Positions 17,648 through 26,246 of a stretch of 64,000 bases of DNA are shown here, one piece after another. A program made the translations under genes and the position numbers. Numbering within the stretch: the first letter of the stretch is position 1; each line of letters opens with the position of its first letter. Location: assembly GCF_008017545.1 (NCBI RefSeq), contig NZ_VRTZ01000001.1, forward strand, positions 702,081-766,080, given 5' to 3'. This stretch comes from Homoserinibacter sp. GY 40078. Its GTDB lineage: Bacteria > Actinomycetota > Actinomycetes > Actinomycetales > Microbacteriaceae. The notes under the pieces were generated by a model. The model ran no database searches. It saw only the letters and a list, made by a program, of their open reading frames with translations, and was not told where the DNA came from.

Positions 17648-18918
17648 GACGTCGCCTCCGGCAGGGGGATGCGGGCGCGCACGAGGTAGCCGCCCCGGCT
17701 GCGCGGCCCGATCTCGAGAGTGCCGCCGGACGCGGCGACGCGCTCCTTCATCCCGAGCTGGCCGAGGCCACCGGGCAGCCGACGCGGCGCGGCTCCGCCG
17801 GTGTTCGCGACCTCGACCTCGACGAATCCTGCGCCGAACCGCAGCCGGACGTCGGCGGTCGCGTCGGCGCCCGCGTGCTTGCGCACATTGGTCAGCGCCT
17901 CCTGCGCCACCCGGTACAGGTTGACACTCGCGATCTCCGGCACCGGCGTGGGGTCGCCGACGATGGTGAGGTTCGTCGGAACCCCCGCCTGGGCAGATGC
18001 CGACACGAGCTCGGGCAGGTGGTCGACCCCCGGCCGGCCGTCGCCGACCTCGTGCGGATCGCGCAGCGTGGTGAGCATCGTGTGCAGCTCGGCGATCGTC
18101 GCGCGGCTGGTCTGCTCGATCGTGCTGAGCGCCGCGGATGCAGCCTCGGGATCGCTCTGCATGACCGTCCGCGCCGCTCCGGCCTGGATGCCGATCACGC
18201 TCACATGGTGCGCGACGGCGTCGTGGAGCTCGCGCGCGATCCGGATGCGATCGAGCTCGACGGCCTGCTCGGCACTGCGCTCGCGGAGCAGCTCGAGCTC
18301 GCGGGTCCGTGCTTCGAGTTCTGCGTGCTGCCGTGCCGACGCGAAGCTGCGGTTGCCGAACCACCACGCCCCGGCGAAGTAGAGGAGGTTGATCACGATC
18401 TGGATCAACAGGTAGGCGACGAGCGGCGAGAGCGCCCCGGCGGATGAGTAGGTGTCGAGCATCTCGGGATCGGTCGCGCTCTGGAACAGCGCGAGGATCA
18501 GCCAGATCGCCATCACGGCGATGACGAACGCGCGTGCCCCGTTCGCGAGCCCGCGGTGCGACACCCACGCCCCCACCGTGTACAACGCCATGAAGAGGGT
18601 GATGTTGATGACCAGCAGTTCGGGCACCTGCAGCGATCCGCAGGCGATGAATCCTGCGGCGACGGCGACGAGCGCGACGATCGGGTGGCTCCGGCGCACC
18701 GCCAACGGCAGGGTCGTGAGGGCGAGCAGCGCGATCGTCAACGTGCCCTCGGCGGGCTCGGTGTACACCCCGGCGATCCGATAGAGCTGCTGGCTGAGCA
18801 CGGCGACGACGAAGAGGCCTGCGGCGCCGACGGCGTCGATGCCGCGTTCGCGGCGGGTGGCGGGCTGCCGCGACCAGCCCGCCGCGGAGGTTCCGCGCGG
18901 TGGCAGGGTCTGGGTCAC
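17644..18918 (-). CDS. DesK/NarL-type sensor histidine kinase
   Basis: A 424-residue kinase. About six hydrophobic helices lie in residues 30-185, then a coiled coil (190-225), HisKA_3 with phospho-acceptor His232 in RIARELHDAVAHHVSVI, and an HATPase domain with VAQEALTNVRKHAG and GLGQLGMKERVAASGG. The GTG at 18918 has TAGGCT (minus strand, 18925-18930) exactly 6 nt upstream: leaderless. First gene of a kinase-regulator pair followed by natAB, like natKRAB of Bacillus. The sensed signal is unknown. Confidence 0.92.
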   Translation of the reverse strand: MTQTLPPRGTSAAGWSRQPATRRERGIDAVGAAGLFVVAVLSQQLYRIAGVYTEPAEGTLTIALLALTTLPLAVRRSHPIVALVAVAAGFIACGSLQVPELLVINITLFMALYTVGAWVSHRGLANGARAFVIAVMAIWLILALFQSATDPEMLDTYSSAGALSPLVAYLLIQIVINLLYFAGAWWFGNRSFASARQHAELEARTRELELLRERSAEQAVELDRIRIARELHDAVAHHVSVIGIQAGAARTVMQSDPEAASAALSTIEQTSRATIAELHTMLTTLRDPHEVGDGRPGVDHLPELVSASAQAGVPTNLTIVGDPTPVPEIASVNLYRVAQEALTNVRKHAGADATADVRLRFGAGFVEVEVANTGGAAPRRLPGGLGQLGMKERVAASGGTLEIGPRSRGGYLVRARIPLPEATS

Positions 18919-18927
18919 GCGGTGAGC

Positions 18928-19431
18928 CTAGGCTGCACCGTCCGCGCGCGCCTCCATCTCACGGGGGAGCGCGGAGTCGTCGGCGAGCCTTTCGCGGATG
19001 CGCTGCGATGCGGTCTGGAACGCGCGCAACTCGTCGTCGGTCAGCACGTCCAAGAACCAGGCCCGGATCGCATCGGTGTGGTCCCGTGTCGCGCGGATCA
19101 CCGTTCGGCGGCCGTCGGGCGTGAGGGCGACCCACACGCCGCGTGCGTCGGTGTCGCATGCGGAGCGTTCGACGAGACCGCGGGCGACCATGCGGGTCAC
19201 CTGATGCGACACGCGGCTCTTCTCCCACGCGAGCTCGTCGGCGAGCTCTCCGGTGCGCAGTCGCCGCTCCGGCGCCGTCCAGAGGGTGAGCAGCAGAAGG
19301 TATTCCGGATGCGAGATGCCGGCGTCGGCCTGCAGGCGGCGGTCGAGGGCGTGCGTCAACTCTCGGCCGGCGCGGTGGTAGTCGCGCCAGACGTCCCAGT
19401 CCTCGGGATTGACTTCGGACAGCGTCGACAC
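18928..19431 (-). CDS. MarR-family transcriptional regulator
   Basis: A 167-residue winged-helix regulator. HTH and wing: RLRTGELADELAWEKSRVSHQVTRMVARGLVERSACDTDARGVWVALTPDGRR, a close match to the MarR core (about residues 60-115). The GTG at 19431 is supported by TATCCT (minus strand, 19438-19443) exactly 6 nt upstream; longer upstream frames would run through the operators. It is divergent from the FMN reductase gene, and two 14-bp palindromes sit between them, so it very likely represses both itself and that gene and responds to a redox-active or electrophilic ligand. One Cys (SACDTDARG) is in the wing. Confidence 0.88.
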   Translation of the reverse strand: MSTLSEVNPEDWDVWRDYHRAGRELTHALDRRLQADAGISHPEYLLLLTLWTAPERRLRTGELADELAWEKSRVSHQVTRMVARGLVERSACDTDARGVWVALTPDGRRTVIRATRDHTDAIRAWFLDVLTDDELRAFQTASQRIRERLADDSALPREMEARADGAA

Positions 19432-19456
19432 CCGGAAAGGATAGCGCGCGGAATAA

Positions 19457-19494
19457 GTTGATGTGTCAACCGTTATGCTTGCTGACACGTCAAC
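19457..19494. promoter_or_regulatory. Two palindromic MarR operators in the divergent promoter
   Basis: GTTGATGTGTCAAC (19457-19470) and GCTGACACGTCAAC (19481-19494) are two versions of one 14-bp palindrome, 24 bp apart centre to centre. They flank a TATGCT -10 hexamer (19474-19479) for the reductase gene and cover the promoter region of the MarR gene. The layout is typical of MarR autorepression. Confidence 0.75.
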
Positions 19495-19513
19495 TACCTC
19501 GGAGGACACCCAC

Positions 19514-20110
19514 ATGAGCACCCCGCTCCGCATCGCCATCATCATCGGCAGCACGCGCCCGACGCGAATCGGACACCAGGTCGGAGAGTGGGTGCACGAG
19601 CACGCCAACCGCCTCGGCGCCGCCGACTACGAGATCATCGACCTCGCCGAGGTCGACCTGCCGCTGCTCGACGAGCCGATGTCGGCATCCGCGGGTCAGT
19701 ACACCCACGAGCACACCAAGAAGTGGGCCGAGCGCATCGCGCCGTTCGACGGCTTCATCTTCGTCACCCCCGAGTACAACCACGCGCCGAACGCGGCCCT
19801 CGTGAACGCCCTCTCCTTCCTCTACGCGGAGTGGAACGACAAGTCCGCCGCGCTCGTCAGCTACGGCTACACCGCGTCGGGCGCTCGCGCCGCCGACATG
19901 CTCCGCCCGATCCTCGGCGAGCTGCAGGTCGCCGACGTCCGCCAGCAGCTCGTGTTCTCCATCCCGGTCGACTTCGAGAACTACACCGTCTTCAAGCCGG
20001 GTGAGCAGCACATCTCGTTCCTCCAGGTGCTCACCGAGCAGCTCGAGGCCTGGGGCCGCGCCCTCAAGGTCGTCCGCGCCGAGAAGGCGCTGGCCCGCGC
20101 CGCCGCCTGA
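19514..20110 (+). CDS. NADPH-dependent FMN reductase (flavodoxin-like)
   Basis: A 198-residue soluble flavoprotein of the NADPH-dependent FMN reductase/azoreductase family. The FMN phosphate loop is GSTRPTRIG (residues about 12-20), followed by FVTPEYNHAPNAALVNALSFLYAEW, the classic PEYN motif. It reduces flavins, quinones or azo compounds with NAD(P)H. The ATG at 19514 follows GGAGG (19501-19505); the frame is open further upstream but would cross the operators. Divergent from and probably repressed by the MarR gene, which suggests induction by quinone-like or electrophilic stress. Confidence 0.9.
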   Translation: MSTPLRIAIIIGSTRPTRIGHQVGEWVHEHANRLGAADYEIIDLAEVDLPLLDEPMSASAGQYTHEHTKKWAERIAPFDGFIFVTPEYNHAPNAALVNALSFLYAEWNDKSAALVSYGYTASGARAADMLRPILGELQVADVRQQLVFSIPVDFENYTVFKPGEQHISFLQVLTEQLEAWGRALKVVRAEKALARAAA

Positions 20111-20127
20111 TCACGGCCTGAACGACC

Positions 20128-20162
20128 ACGCGCCCGGTGCACAGTGAGTGCGCCGGGCGCGT
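20128..20162 (+). terminator. Hairpin terminator after the FMN reductase gene
   Basis: ACGCGCCCGG (20128-20137) pairs perfectly with CCGGGCGCGT (20153-20162), and inside it GCAC pairs with GTGC. It is followed by a T-containing stretch that is also the TATTCT -10 box of putA (20166-20171), so terminator and next promoter abut. Confidence 0.75.
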
Positions 20163-20177
20163 GTCTATTCTCGACAC

Positions 20178-23100
20178 ATGGCGGTGGCTTCCGATCTCCC
20201 GACCCCGGATGAGGTCACGGCTCTCGTGCGCCGATGGCTCGCGAAGGCCGCGACCGCCGATCGCGATCCGAGCGCGGAGCGCCTTGCGGGCCTCCTGAAA
20301 GATCCCGTCGGACTCGAGTTCACCCTCGGCTTCGTCGACCGCGTGGTCCGGCCGGAAGACCTGCGCGTAGCCGCCCGCAACCTCGAGCGTCTGTCGCGGC
20401 GAGTGCCCCGGTTCCTGCCCTGGTACCTGCGCGCGCTCGTCGTGATCGGCGGCGGCGTCGGGGTGCTCGTGCCCTGGCCGGTCATCCCCCTCGCACGGCG
20501 GGTGCTGCGTCGCATGGTCGAGCACCTCGTGATCGACGCGACGCCGGATCGCCTCGGCGCGAGTCTCACCCGCCTCCGGGGCCAGGGCGCGCGCCTCAAC
20601 ATCAACCTCCTCGGCGAGGCCGTGCTCGGTGAGAAGGAGGCGCAGCGGCGCCTCGACGGCACACGCGAGCTGCTCGAGCGCAGCGACGTCGACTACGTCT
20701 CCATCAAGGTCTCGTCGGTCGCCGCGCAACTGTCGATGTGGGGCTTCGACGAGACGGTCGAGCGGGTCGTGCGGCGTCTCACGCCCCTCTACGAGTACGC
20801 GGCGAGCTCGCGCACCGCCAAGTTCATCAACCTCGACATGGAGGAGTACCGCGACCTCGACCTGACGATCGCGGTGTTCACCCGCCTCCTCGATCAGCCG
20901 GCCTTGCGTGGGCTCGAGGCCGGGATCGTGCTGCAGGCCTACCTTCCCGACTCCGTGGCCGCACTGCACGAGCTCACGGCGTGGGCGCGTCGCCGCGTCG
21001 CATCCGGCGGGGCGGGCATCAAGGTGCGGATCGTCAAGGGCGCGAACCTCGCCATGGAGCGCGCCGACGCCGAGCTGCACGGGTGGCCGCTCGCGACCTG
21101 GCCCAGCAAGCGCGCCACCGACACCAACTACAAGCGGATGCTCGTGGCGGCGCTCACCCCCACCGCGACCGACGCCGTGCGGATCGGTGTGGCCGGCCAC
21201 AACCTCTTCGACCTCGCGTTCGCGTGGCTGCTCGCGAGCGGGCGTGGTGTCGAGAGTCGCGTCGACATCGAGATGCTGCTCGGGATGGCGACGGCGCAGG
21301 CGCAGGCGGTTCGTGCCGACACACGGCGGCTCCTTCTCTACACGCCGGTCGTGCATCCGGCCGAGTTCGACTCCGCCATCAGCTACCTCGTGCGACGGCT
21401 GGAAGAGAACGCATCCGACGAGAACTACATGTCGGCCGTCTTCGACCTCGCCGACGACGAGCGTGCCTTCGCACGTGAGGCGGAGCGTTTCGCGGATTCC
21501 CTCGCGGGGCTCGACGACGAGATCCCGCCCCCGAACCGCACGCAGAACCGTCTGAGCGCCGCGCTTCCCCGCACCTCGCGCGCTTTCCACAATGAGCCCG
21601 ACACCGATCCCGCGCTCGTCGCGAATCGGGTGTGGGGCCGCTCGGTGCTCGAGCGCTCGGCCACGAGCAGGCTCGGCGTCGACGGCATCGCGGCGGCCCG
21701 CGTCGACGACCCGAACCGGCTCGATGAGATCGTGCGTCGCGGAGCCGAGGCGGGCGCGCGCTGGGGGACCGTGCCGCCCGCCGCGCGCGCCGAGCTGCTC
21801 GACCAGGTCGCCGAGGTGCTGGCCGTGTATCGCGGGCGTCTCGTGGAGGTTATGGCCGCGGAGACCGGCAAGACGATCGCCGAAGCCGACGTCGAGGTGA
21901 GCGAGGCGGTCGACTTCGCCTCGTACTACGCCGAGCGCGCGCGGGAGCTCGCCGGCATCCGGGACGCGCGCTTCGAGCCCGTGGCGCTCACCCTCGTGAC
22001 ACCGCCGTGGAACTTCCCGGTCTCGATCCCCGCGGGTGGGGTCCTCTCGGCGCTCGCCGCCGGCAGCGCGGTGATCCTCAAGCCTGCGCCGCAGTCCCGC
22101 CGTGCGGGCGCGGTGCTCGCCGAGGCCATGTGGGAGGCGGGCGTGCCGCGAGAGTTGCTCGCGCTCGTCGACATCGAGGAGGGTGACCTTGGTCGGCGTC
22201 TCGTCACGGCGCCCGCGATCGGGCGCGTCGTGCTGACGGGGTCGTCCGAGACCGCCGAGCTGTTCCGTTCGTGGCGACCGGACCTGCCGCTCCTCGCCGA
22301 GACGAGCGGCAAGAACGCGATCGTCGTGACCCCGTCCGCCGACCTCGACCTCGCCGCCAAAGACATCGTGCAGAGCGCGTTCGGCAACGCGGGGCAGAAG
22401 TGCTCCGCGGCGTCGCTCGCGATCCTCGTGGGGTCGGTCGGCGAGTCCGAGCGCTTCCGTCGCCAGCTCGCCGATGCCGTCGCGAGCCTCTCGGTCGGCT
22501 ACCCGCAGGATCCGGCCGTGACCGTCGGCCCCCTCGTCGAGCCGGTGCAGGGCAAGCTCGCGCGGGGCCTCACCCGTCTCGCCGAGGGCGAATCCTGGCT
22601 CGTGAAGCCGCGTCAGCTCGACGGCACCGACCGGCTCTGGGCGCCGGGCGTGCGCGACGGGGTCGTGGCCGGATCCGACTTCCATCGCACCGAGTTCTTC
22701 GGGCCCGTGCTCGGGATCATGCGCGCCGCCGATCTCGACGAGGCGCTCGCACTGCAGAACGGGGTGGCCTACGGCCTGACGGCGGGCATCCACTCGCTCG
22801 ACCTCGACGAGGTCTCGGCCTGGATCGACCGGGTACAGGCAGGCAATCTCTACGTGAACCGGCCGATCACGGGCGCGATCGTCCGCAGGCAGCCCTTCGG
22901 CGGCTGGAAGCGTTCGAGCGTCGGCCCGGGCGCGAAGGCGGGCGGACCGAACACCCTCCTCGTGCTGGGCGCGTGGCGCGATGTGCCGTTGGAGCCCGCG
23001 GGCGATCTGCGCCTCGACGGTCTCGCGCACGGTCCGCGTGCGGTCGTGGAGGCGTTCCAGCCGACCCTCGACTACGCGGGCTTCGACCGGGTGCGTCGCG

Positions 23101-23603
23101 GGGCGTTCTCGGATGCGCAGGCGTGGGAGGCGGAGTTCGGTGTCGCCCGGGATGCCTCCGGCCTCGGGGTCGAGCGGAACATCCTGCGCTACCGGCCCAC
23201 GCCCGTGACGGTGCGGCTCGCCGAGGGGGCGGCGCTCGCCGACCTCGTCCGCGTGCTCGCCGCCGGTGCCCGGGCCGGATCTCGGTTGGCGATCAGCTCG
23301 GCCGCACCTCTGCGCATCGACCGGGTCGCGCGGGAGCTCGGCTGGACCTCCGTCGTCGAGAGCGACGCCGCGTTCGCGACGCGTGCGGCCCGCGAGCTGC
23401 CCGCGCGCATCCGCCTGGTCGGAGGCGACGCTGCAGCGCTCGCGCACGCGCTCGGCGGCAGCATCGACGTCGCCATCTACGCGGGAGAGGTGACCTCGGC
23501 GGGCAGAATCGAACTGCTGCCGTTCCTGCACGAGCAGGCGGTGTCGATCACGGCCCACCGCTTCGGCAACCCCGACCCGGCCATGATCGGGCTGCCGGTC
23601 TGA
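20178..23603 (+). CDS. putA: Bifunctional proline dehydrogenase / pyrroline-5-carboxylate dehydrogenase
   Basis: A 1141-residue PutA that oxidises proline to glutamate in two steps with FAD and NAD+. The PRODH barrel spans about 1-440 (INLLGEAVLGEKEA, YVSIKVSS, FINLDMEEYRDLDLT, VRIVKGANLAMERA). The aldehyde dehydrogenase domain spans about 500-960 (TPPWNFPVSIPAGG, LAETSGKNAIVVT, catalytic Cys in FGNAGQKCSAAS, EFFGPVLGIMRA). A further 170-residue C-terminal domain follows. No N-terminal ribbon-helix-helix DNA-binding domain is present, so it is not an autorepressor. The ATG at 20178 has TATTCT exactly 6 nt upstream and no Shine-Dalgarno: leaderless. Rossmann and ALDH motifs are intact. Confidence 0.95.
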   Translation: MAVASDLPTPDEVTALVRRWLAKAATADRDPSAERLAGLLKDPVGLEFTLGFVDRVVRPEDLRVAARNLERLSRRVPRFLPWYLRALVVIGGGVGVLVPWPVIPLARRVLRRMVEHLVIDATPDRLGASLTRLRGQGARLNINLLGEAVLGEKEAQRRLDGTRELLERSDVDYVSIKVSSVAAQLSMWGFDETVERVVRRLTPLYEYAASSRTAKFINLDMEEYRDLDLTIAVFTRLLDQPALRGLEAGIVLQAYLPDSVAALHELTAWARRRVASGGAGIKVRIVKGANLAMERADAELHGWPLATWPSKRATDTNYKRMLVAALTPTATDAVRIGVAGHNLFDLAFAWLLASGRGVESRVDIEMLLGMATAQAQAVRADTRRLLLYTPVVHPAEFDSAISYLVRRLEENASDENYMSAVFDLADDERAFAREAERFADSLAGLDDEIPPPNRTQNRLSAALPRTSRAFHNEPDTDPALVANRVWGRSVLERSATSRLGVDGIAAARVDDPNRLDEIVRRGAEAGARWGTVPPAARAELLDQVAEVLAVYRGRLVEVMAAETGKTIAEADVEVSEAVDFASYYAERARELAGIRDARFEPVALTLVTPPWNFPVSIPAGGVLSALAAGSAVILKPAPQSRRAGAVLAEAMWEAGVPRELLALVDIEEGDLGRRLVTAPAIGRVVLTGSSETAELFRSWRPDLPLLAETSGKNAIVVTPSADLDLAAKDIVQSAFGNAGQKCSAASLAILVGSVGESERFRRQLADAVASLSVGYPQDPAVTVGPLVEPVQGKLARGLTRLAEGESWLVKPRQLDGTDRLWAPGVRDGVVAGSDFHRTEFFGPVLGIMRAADLDEALALQNGVAYGLTAGIHSLDLDEVSAWIDRVQAGNLYVNRPITGAIVRRQPFGGWKRSSVGPGAKAGGPNTLLVLGAWRDVPLEPAGDLRLDGLAHGPRAVVEAFQPTLDYAGFDRVRRGAFSDAQAWEAEFGVARDASGLGVERNILRYRPTPVTVRLAEGAALADLVRVLAAGARAGSRLAISSAAPLRIDRVARELGWTSVVESDAAFATRAARELPARIRLVGGDAAALAHALGGSIDVAIYAGEVTSAGRIELLPFLHEQAVSITAHRFGNPDPAMIGLPV

Positions 23604-23644
23604 TCCGAGCGTCCGGCGTCCGGCGTCCGGCGTAGCGTGGTCGC

Positions 23645-24475
23645 ATGAGCATCCCCTCCCTCACCCTCAACACCGGTGCCGAGATCCCCCAGCTCGGCCT
23701 CGGCACCTGGCCCCTCGACGACGCCCAGGTGGCCGATGCGGTGGAGGCCGCGGCGGCTCTCGGATACCGGCACATCGACACGGCCACGCGCTACGGCAAC
23801 GAGGCGGGTGTGGGCGAGGGGATCCGTCGCACGGGCATCCCGCGCGAGGAGTTCTTCGTCACCACGAAGCTCGACGGCGACTTCCAGGGCGACGACCGGG
23901 CGATCGGAGGCCTCGAGGCCGCCCTCGACCGCATGGGGCTCGACTACGTGGATCTGCTGCTCATCCACTGGCCGCTGCCGCAGCGCGGGGAGTTCATCTC
24001 CACCTGGAGGACCTACGAACGTCTGCACGCCGACGGCCGTGCCCGCGCGATCGGAGTCTCCAACTTCCGCACGGAGCACCTCGACACCGTGCTCGCCGAG
24101 ACGGACGTCGTTCCCGCGGTCAACCAGATCCAGCTGAATCCCTACATCACGCGACCCGCGCAGCGCGCCTACGGCGTCGCGCACGGGATCGTCACCGAGT
24201 CGTGGAGCCCGCTCGGTGGGCAGGGTGCGCGGGTGATCGACGAGCCCGTCGTGGTGCAGGTGGCGACGGAGCTCGGCCGCACCCCGGCGCAGGTCGTGCT
24301 CCGGTGGCACGTGCAGCAGGGTCTCGTCGCGATCCCGAAGTCGGCGAGCCCCGAGCGGATGCGCGAGAACCTCGCGATCTTCGACTTCGAGCTCTCGGAC
24401 GCCCACATGGCGACCCTCGCCACCCTCTCGCAGGGCCCGGACGCCGGGGTCGACTCGGCGACCACGGGTCACTGA
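23645..24475 (+). CDS. Aldo-keto reductase, 2,5-diketogluconate reductase-like
   Basis: A 276-residue NADPH-dependent AKR (TIM barrel). The tetrad region is visible: GYRHIDTATRYGNEAGVGEGI with Asp and Tyr, Lys in FVTTKL and His in LLIHWPLP. The AKR signature GVSNFRTEHLDTVL and the C-terminal coenzyme motif IPKSASPERMRENLAIFDFELS are present. It reduces aldehydes or ketones; the substrate is not determined. The ATG at 23645 has TAGCGT (23633-23638) exactly 6 nt upstream: leaderless. A 7-bp sequence is repeated three times just before the promoter (about 23609-23631). Confidence 0.92.
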   Translation: MSIPSLTLNTGAEIPQLGLGTWPLDDAQVADAVEAAAALGYRHIDTATRYGNEAGVGEGIRRTGIPREEFFVTTKLDGDFQGDDRAIGGLEAALDRMGLDYVDLLLIHWPLPQRGEFISTWRTYERLHADGRARAIGVSNFRTEHLDTVLAETDVVPAVNQIQLNPYITRPAQRAYGVAHGIVTESWSPLGGQGARVIDEPVVVQVATELGRTPAQVVLRWHVQQGLVAIPKSASPERMRENLAIFDFELSDAHMATLATLSQGPDAGVDSATTGH

Positions 24476-24497
24476 GGCGGGCGCTGGCCGGCTCGGG

Positions 24498-24857
24498 TCA
24501 GTCGGCGCTCAGCGCGCTGTCGACGATCGCGCGGACACGCTCTGCGGGGATGCCGTCCTCGTTCGCGGCCCTGGCCAGCTGGGCGGCGAGCTGCTCGACG
24601 CGACGCTCGGCGGCGTCCGATGACCAGGCGGCGAAGGTGCCCGCCCGCCCGCGGGTCTCGAGCGCTCCCACCTCCTCGAGCTCCTTGTAGGCGCGGGCGA
24701 CCGTGCCGGGGGCGAGGTCGAGTTCCGCGGCGAGCTGTCTCACCGGTGGCAGGCGGGTGCCGGGCGCCAGCGTGCCGTCCTGCATCCGCTCGAGGAGCGC
24801 GCGTCGCAGCTGCTCGAACGGGGGCGTCGGCGACGCGGCGTCGATCGTGAGGCGCAT
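24498..24857 (-). CDS. GntR-family regulator, YtrA type
   Basis: A 119-residue protein. The N-terminal 75 residues form a GntR winged helix (PFEQLRRALLERMQDGTLAPGTRLPPVRQLAAELDLAPGTVARAYKELEEVGALETRGRAGTF). The short C-terminal tail (80-119) is the two-helix dimerisation element of the YtrA subgroup, not a FadR or HutC effector domain. Such regulators usually control adjacent ABC transporters; none is next to it here. It overlaps the Lrp gene stop (TGATG), so both are expressed together. Confidence 0.88.
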   Translation of the reverse strand: MRLTIDAASPTPPFEQLRRALLERMQDGTLAPGTRLPPVRQLAAELDLAPGTVARAYKELEEVGALETRGRAGTFAAWSSDAAERRVEQLAAQLARAANEDGIPAERVRAIVDSALSAD

Positions 24858-25294
24858 CAGTCGTAGTTGCGATGGATGAGGTGGCTGAGGATGATCGCGC
24901 TGCGCGTGTGGTCGACGCTCGGCGCGATCCGCACGCGTTCGAGCGCGTCCTCGAGGCTCGGGATGTCGCGGGAGCGCATGTGGACGACCGCGTCGGCCGA
25001 CCCCGTGACGGTGTAGGCGTCGACGACCTCGGGCACCTGCCCGAGGATGCGCTTCAACTCGTCGGGTGCGACGGTGCCGCGGCAGAAGAGTTCGACGTAG
25101 GCTTCGGTGGTCATGCCGTCGACTGCAGGGTCGACCTGGATGGTGAAGGCGCGGATCACGCCGTCAGCGACGAGGCGGTCGACGCGCCGCTTCACGGCGG
25201 AGGCCGAGAGGCCGACGCGGTCTCCGATGTCACCGTAGCCCGCCCGCGAGTTCTGGCGGAGCATGTCGAGAATGCCGTAGTCGATGTTGTCCAC
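24857..25294 (-). CDS. Lrp/AsnC-family regulator
   Basis: A 145-residue regulator: AsnC-type HTH in the first 55 residues (DYGILDMLRQNSRAGYGDIGDRVGLSASAVKRRVDRLVADGVI) and a RAM effector domain (about 65-140). Divergent from the DDAH-like and rocD genes, so it probably senses an amino acid such as arginine or ornithine and controls them. Two tandem GTG codons are possible starts (25297 and 25294); the one at 25294 is exactly 6 nt from TACACT on the minus strand, matching the leaderless rule of this genome, and is chosen. Confidence 0.88.
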   Translation of the reverse strand: MDNIDYGILDMLRQNSRAGYGDIGDRVGLSASAVKRRVDRLVADGVIRAFTIQVDPAVDGMTTEAYVELFCRGTVAPDELKRILGQVPEVVDAYTVTGSADAVVHMRSRDIPSLEDALERVRIAPSVDHTRSAIILSHLIHRNYD

Positions 25295-25397
25295 CACGAC
25301 AGTGTACGCGCGTTCGTTGCGTCAGAGCACCTATTCGCGCAGGATTCCCGCAGCCTGCGGCGATTGCTGCGAGAAGTGTGCGTGCGAGACTGAACGG

Positions 25398-26246
25398 ATG
25401 ACCCTCGCCGACCCCACTCCGCGCACCGAGGATCGCCGCGCGACCGCTCGGACCGTCCTCATGTGCCGCCCCGAGTTCTTCACCGTGGCCTACCGGATCA
25501 ACCCGTGGATGCATCCCGATCAGCCCACCGACACCGGCACCGCGCTCGAGCAGTGGGAGGCGCTCTACCGCCTCTACCTCGAGCTCGGCATCGACGTGCA
25601 GCTCGTCGATCCGATCGACGGCCTGCCCGACATGGTCTACGCCGCGAACGGCGGGTTCGTGCTCGACGGCATCGCCTATGGTGCGCGCTTCCAGTTCCCC
25701 GAGCGCGGCCCCGAAGGGCCCGCCTACATGGACTGGTTCGCCGCGAACGGTTTCGAGGTGCGCCAGCCGGTCTCGACCAACGAGGGAGAGGGCGACTTCC
25801 TGCTCGTCGGCGAGACGATCTTCGCGGGCACCGGATTCCGCTCCGACGCCGCGAGCCACGACGAGCTGCGTCGCATCTACGACCGCGAGGTCGTGACGCT
25901 CCGCCTCGTCGACCCCGCGTTCTACCACCTCGACACCGCGTTCGCCGTGCTCGACTCCGCGGGCGGGCCGGCATCCGTCGCCTACCTGCCGAAGGCATTC
26001 GACGACGCGAGCCGCGCGATCCTCGAGCAGCGCTTCCCGGAGGCGATCCACGTGAACGACGCGGATGCCGCCGTGCTCGGTCTCAACAGCTTCAGCGACG
26101 GCCGCAATGTGGTGATCGCGTCGCGGGCGACCGACTTCGAGCGCCAGCTGCGCGAGCGCGGCTTCGTGCCGCACGGCGTCGACCTGTCGGAGCTGCTGCT
26201 CGGCGGTGGGGGCGTGAAGTGCTGCACGCTGGAGTTGCGGCGATGA
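25398..26246 (+). CDS. Amidinotransferase-superfamily hydrolase (DDAH-like; possible arginine dihydrolase)
   Basis: A 282-residue beta/alpha-propeller enzyme of the guanidino-modifying superfamily. Catalytic His177 in AFYHLDTAF and Cys275 or 276 in GGVKCCTLEL are present. Family members hydrolyse methylarginines or arginine to citrulline; some hydrolyse arginine twice to ornithine. The position around residue 84 reads MVYAANGG, with Asn where DDAH and arginine deiminase usually have an acidic residue, as in the arginine dihydrolase group. Its 4-nt overlap with ornithine aminotransferase makes ornithine a sensible product. The ATG at 25398 has GAGACT 6 nt upstream. Substrate is inferred, not proven. 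Confidence 0.8.
   Translation: MTLADPTPRTEDRRATARTVLMCRPEFFTVAYRINPWMHPDQPTDTGTALEQWEALYRLYLELGIDVQLVDPIDGLPDMVYAANGGFVLDGIAYGARFQFPERGPEGPAYMDWFAANGFEVRQPVSTNEGEGDFLLVGETIFAGTGFRSDAASHDELRRIYDREVVTLRLVDPAFYHLDTAFAVLDSAGGPASVAYLPKAFDDASRAILEQRFPEAIHVNDADAAVLGLNSFSDGRNVVIASRATDFERQLRERGFVPHGVDLSELLLGGGGVKCCTLELRR

Noticed and set aside
20064-23558. 1164-codon antisense open frame opposite putA
   Set aside because: Shadow of the putA codon bias; composition is His/Arg/Glu-rich with no domains.
23609-23631. Triple 7-bp tandem repeat before the 23645 gene as a regulator site
   Set aside because: The repeat is short and GC-only; in this base composition such runs are easily chance.
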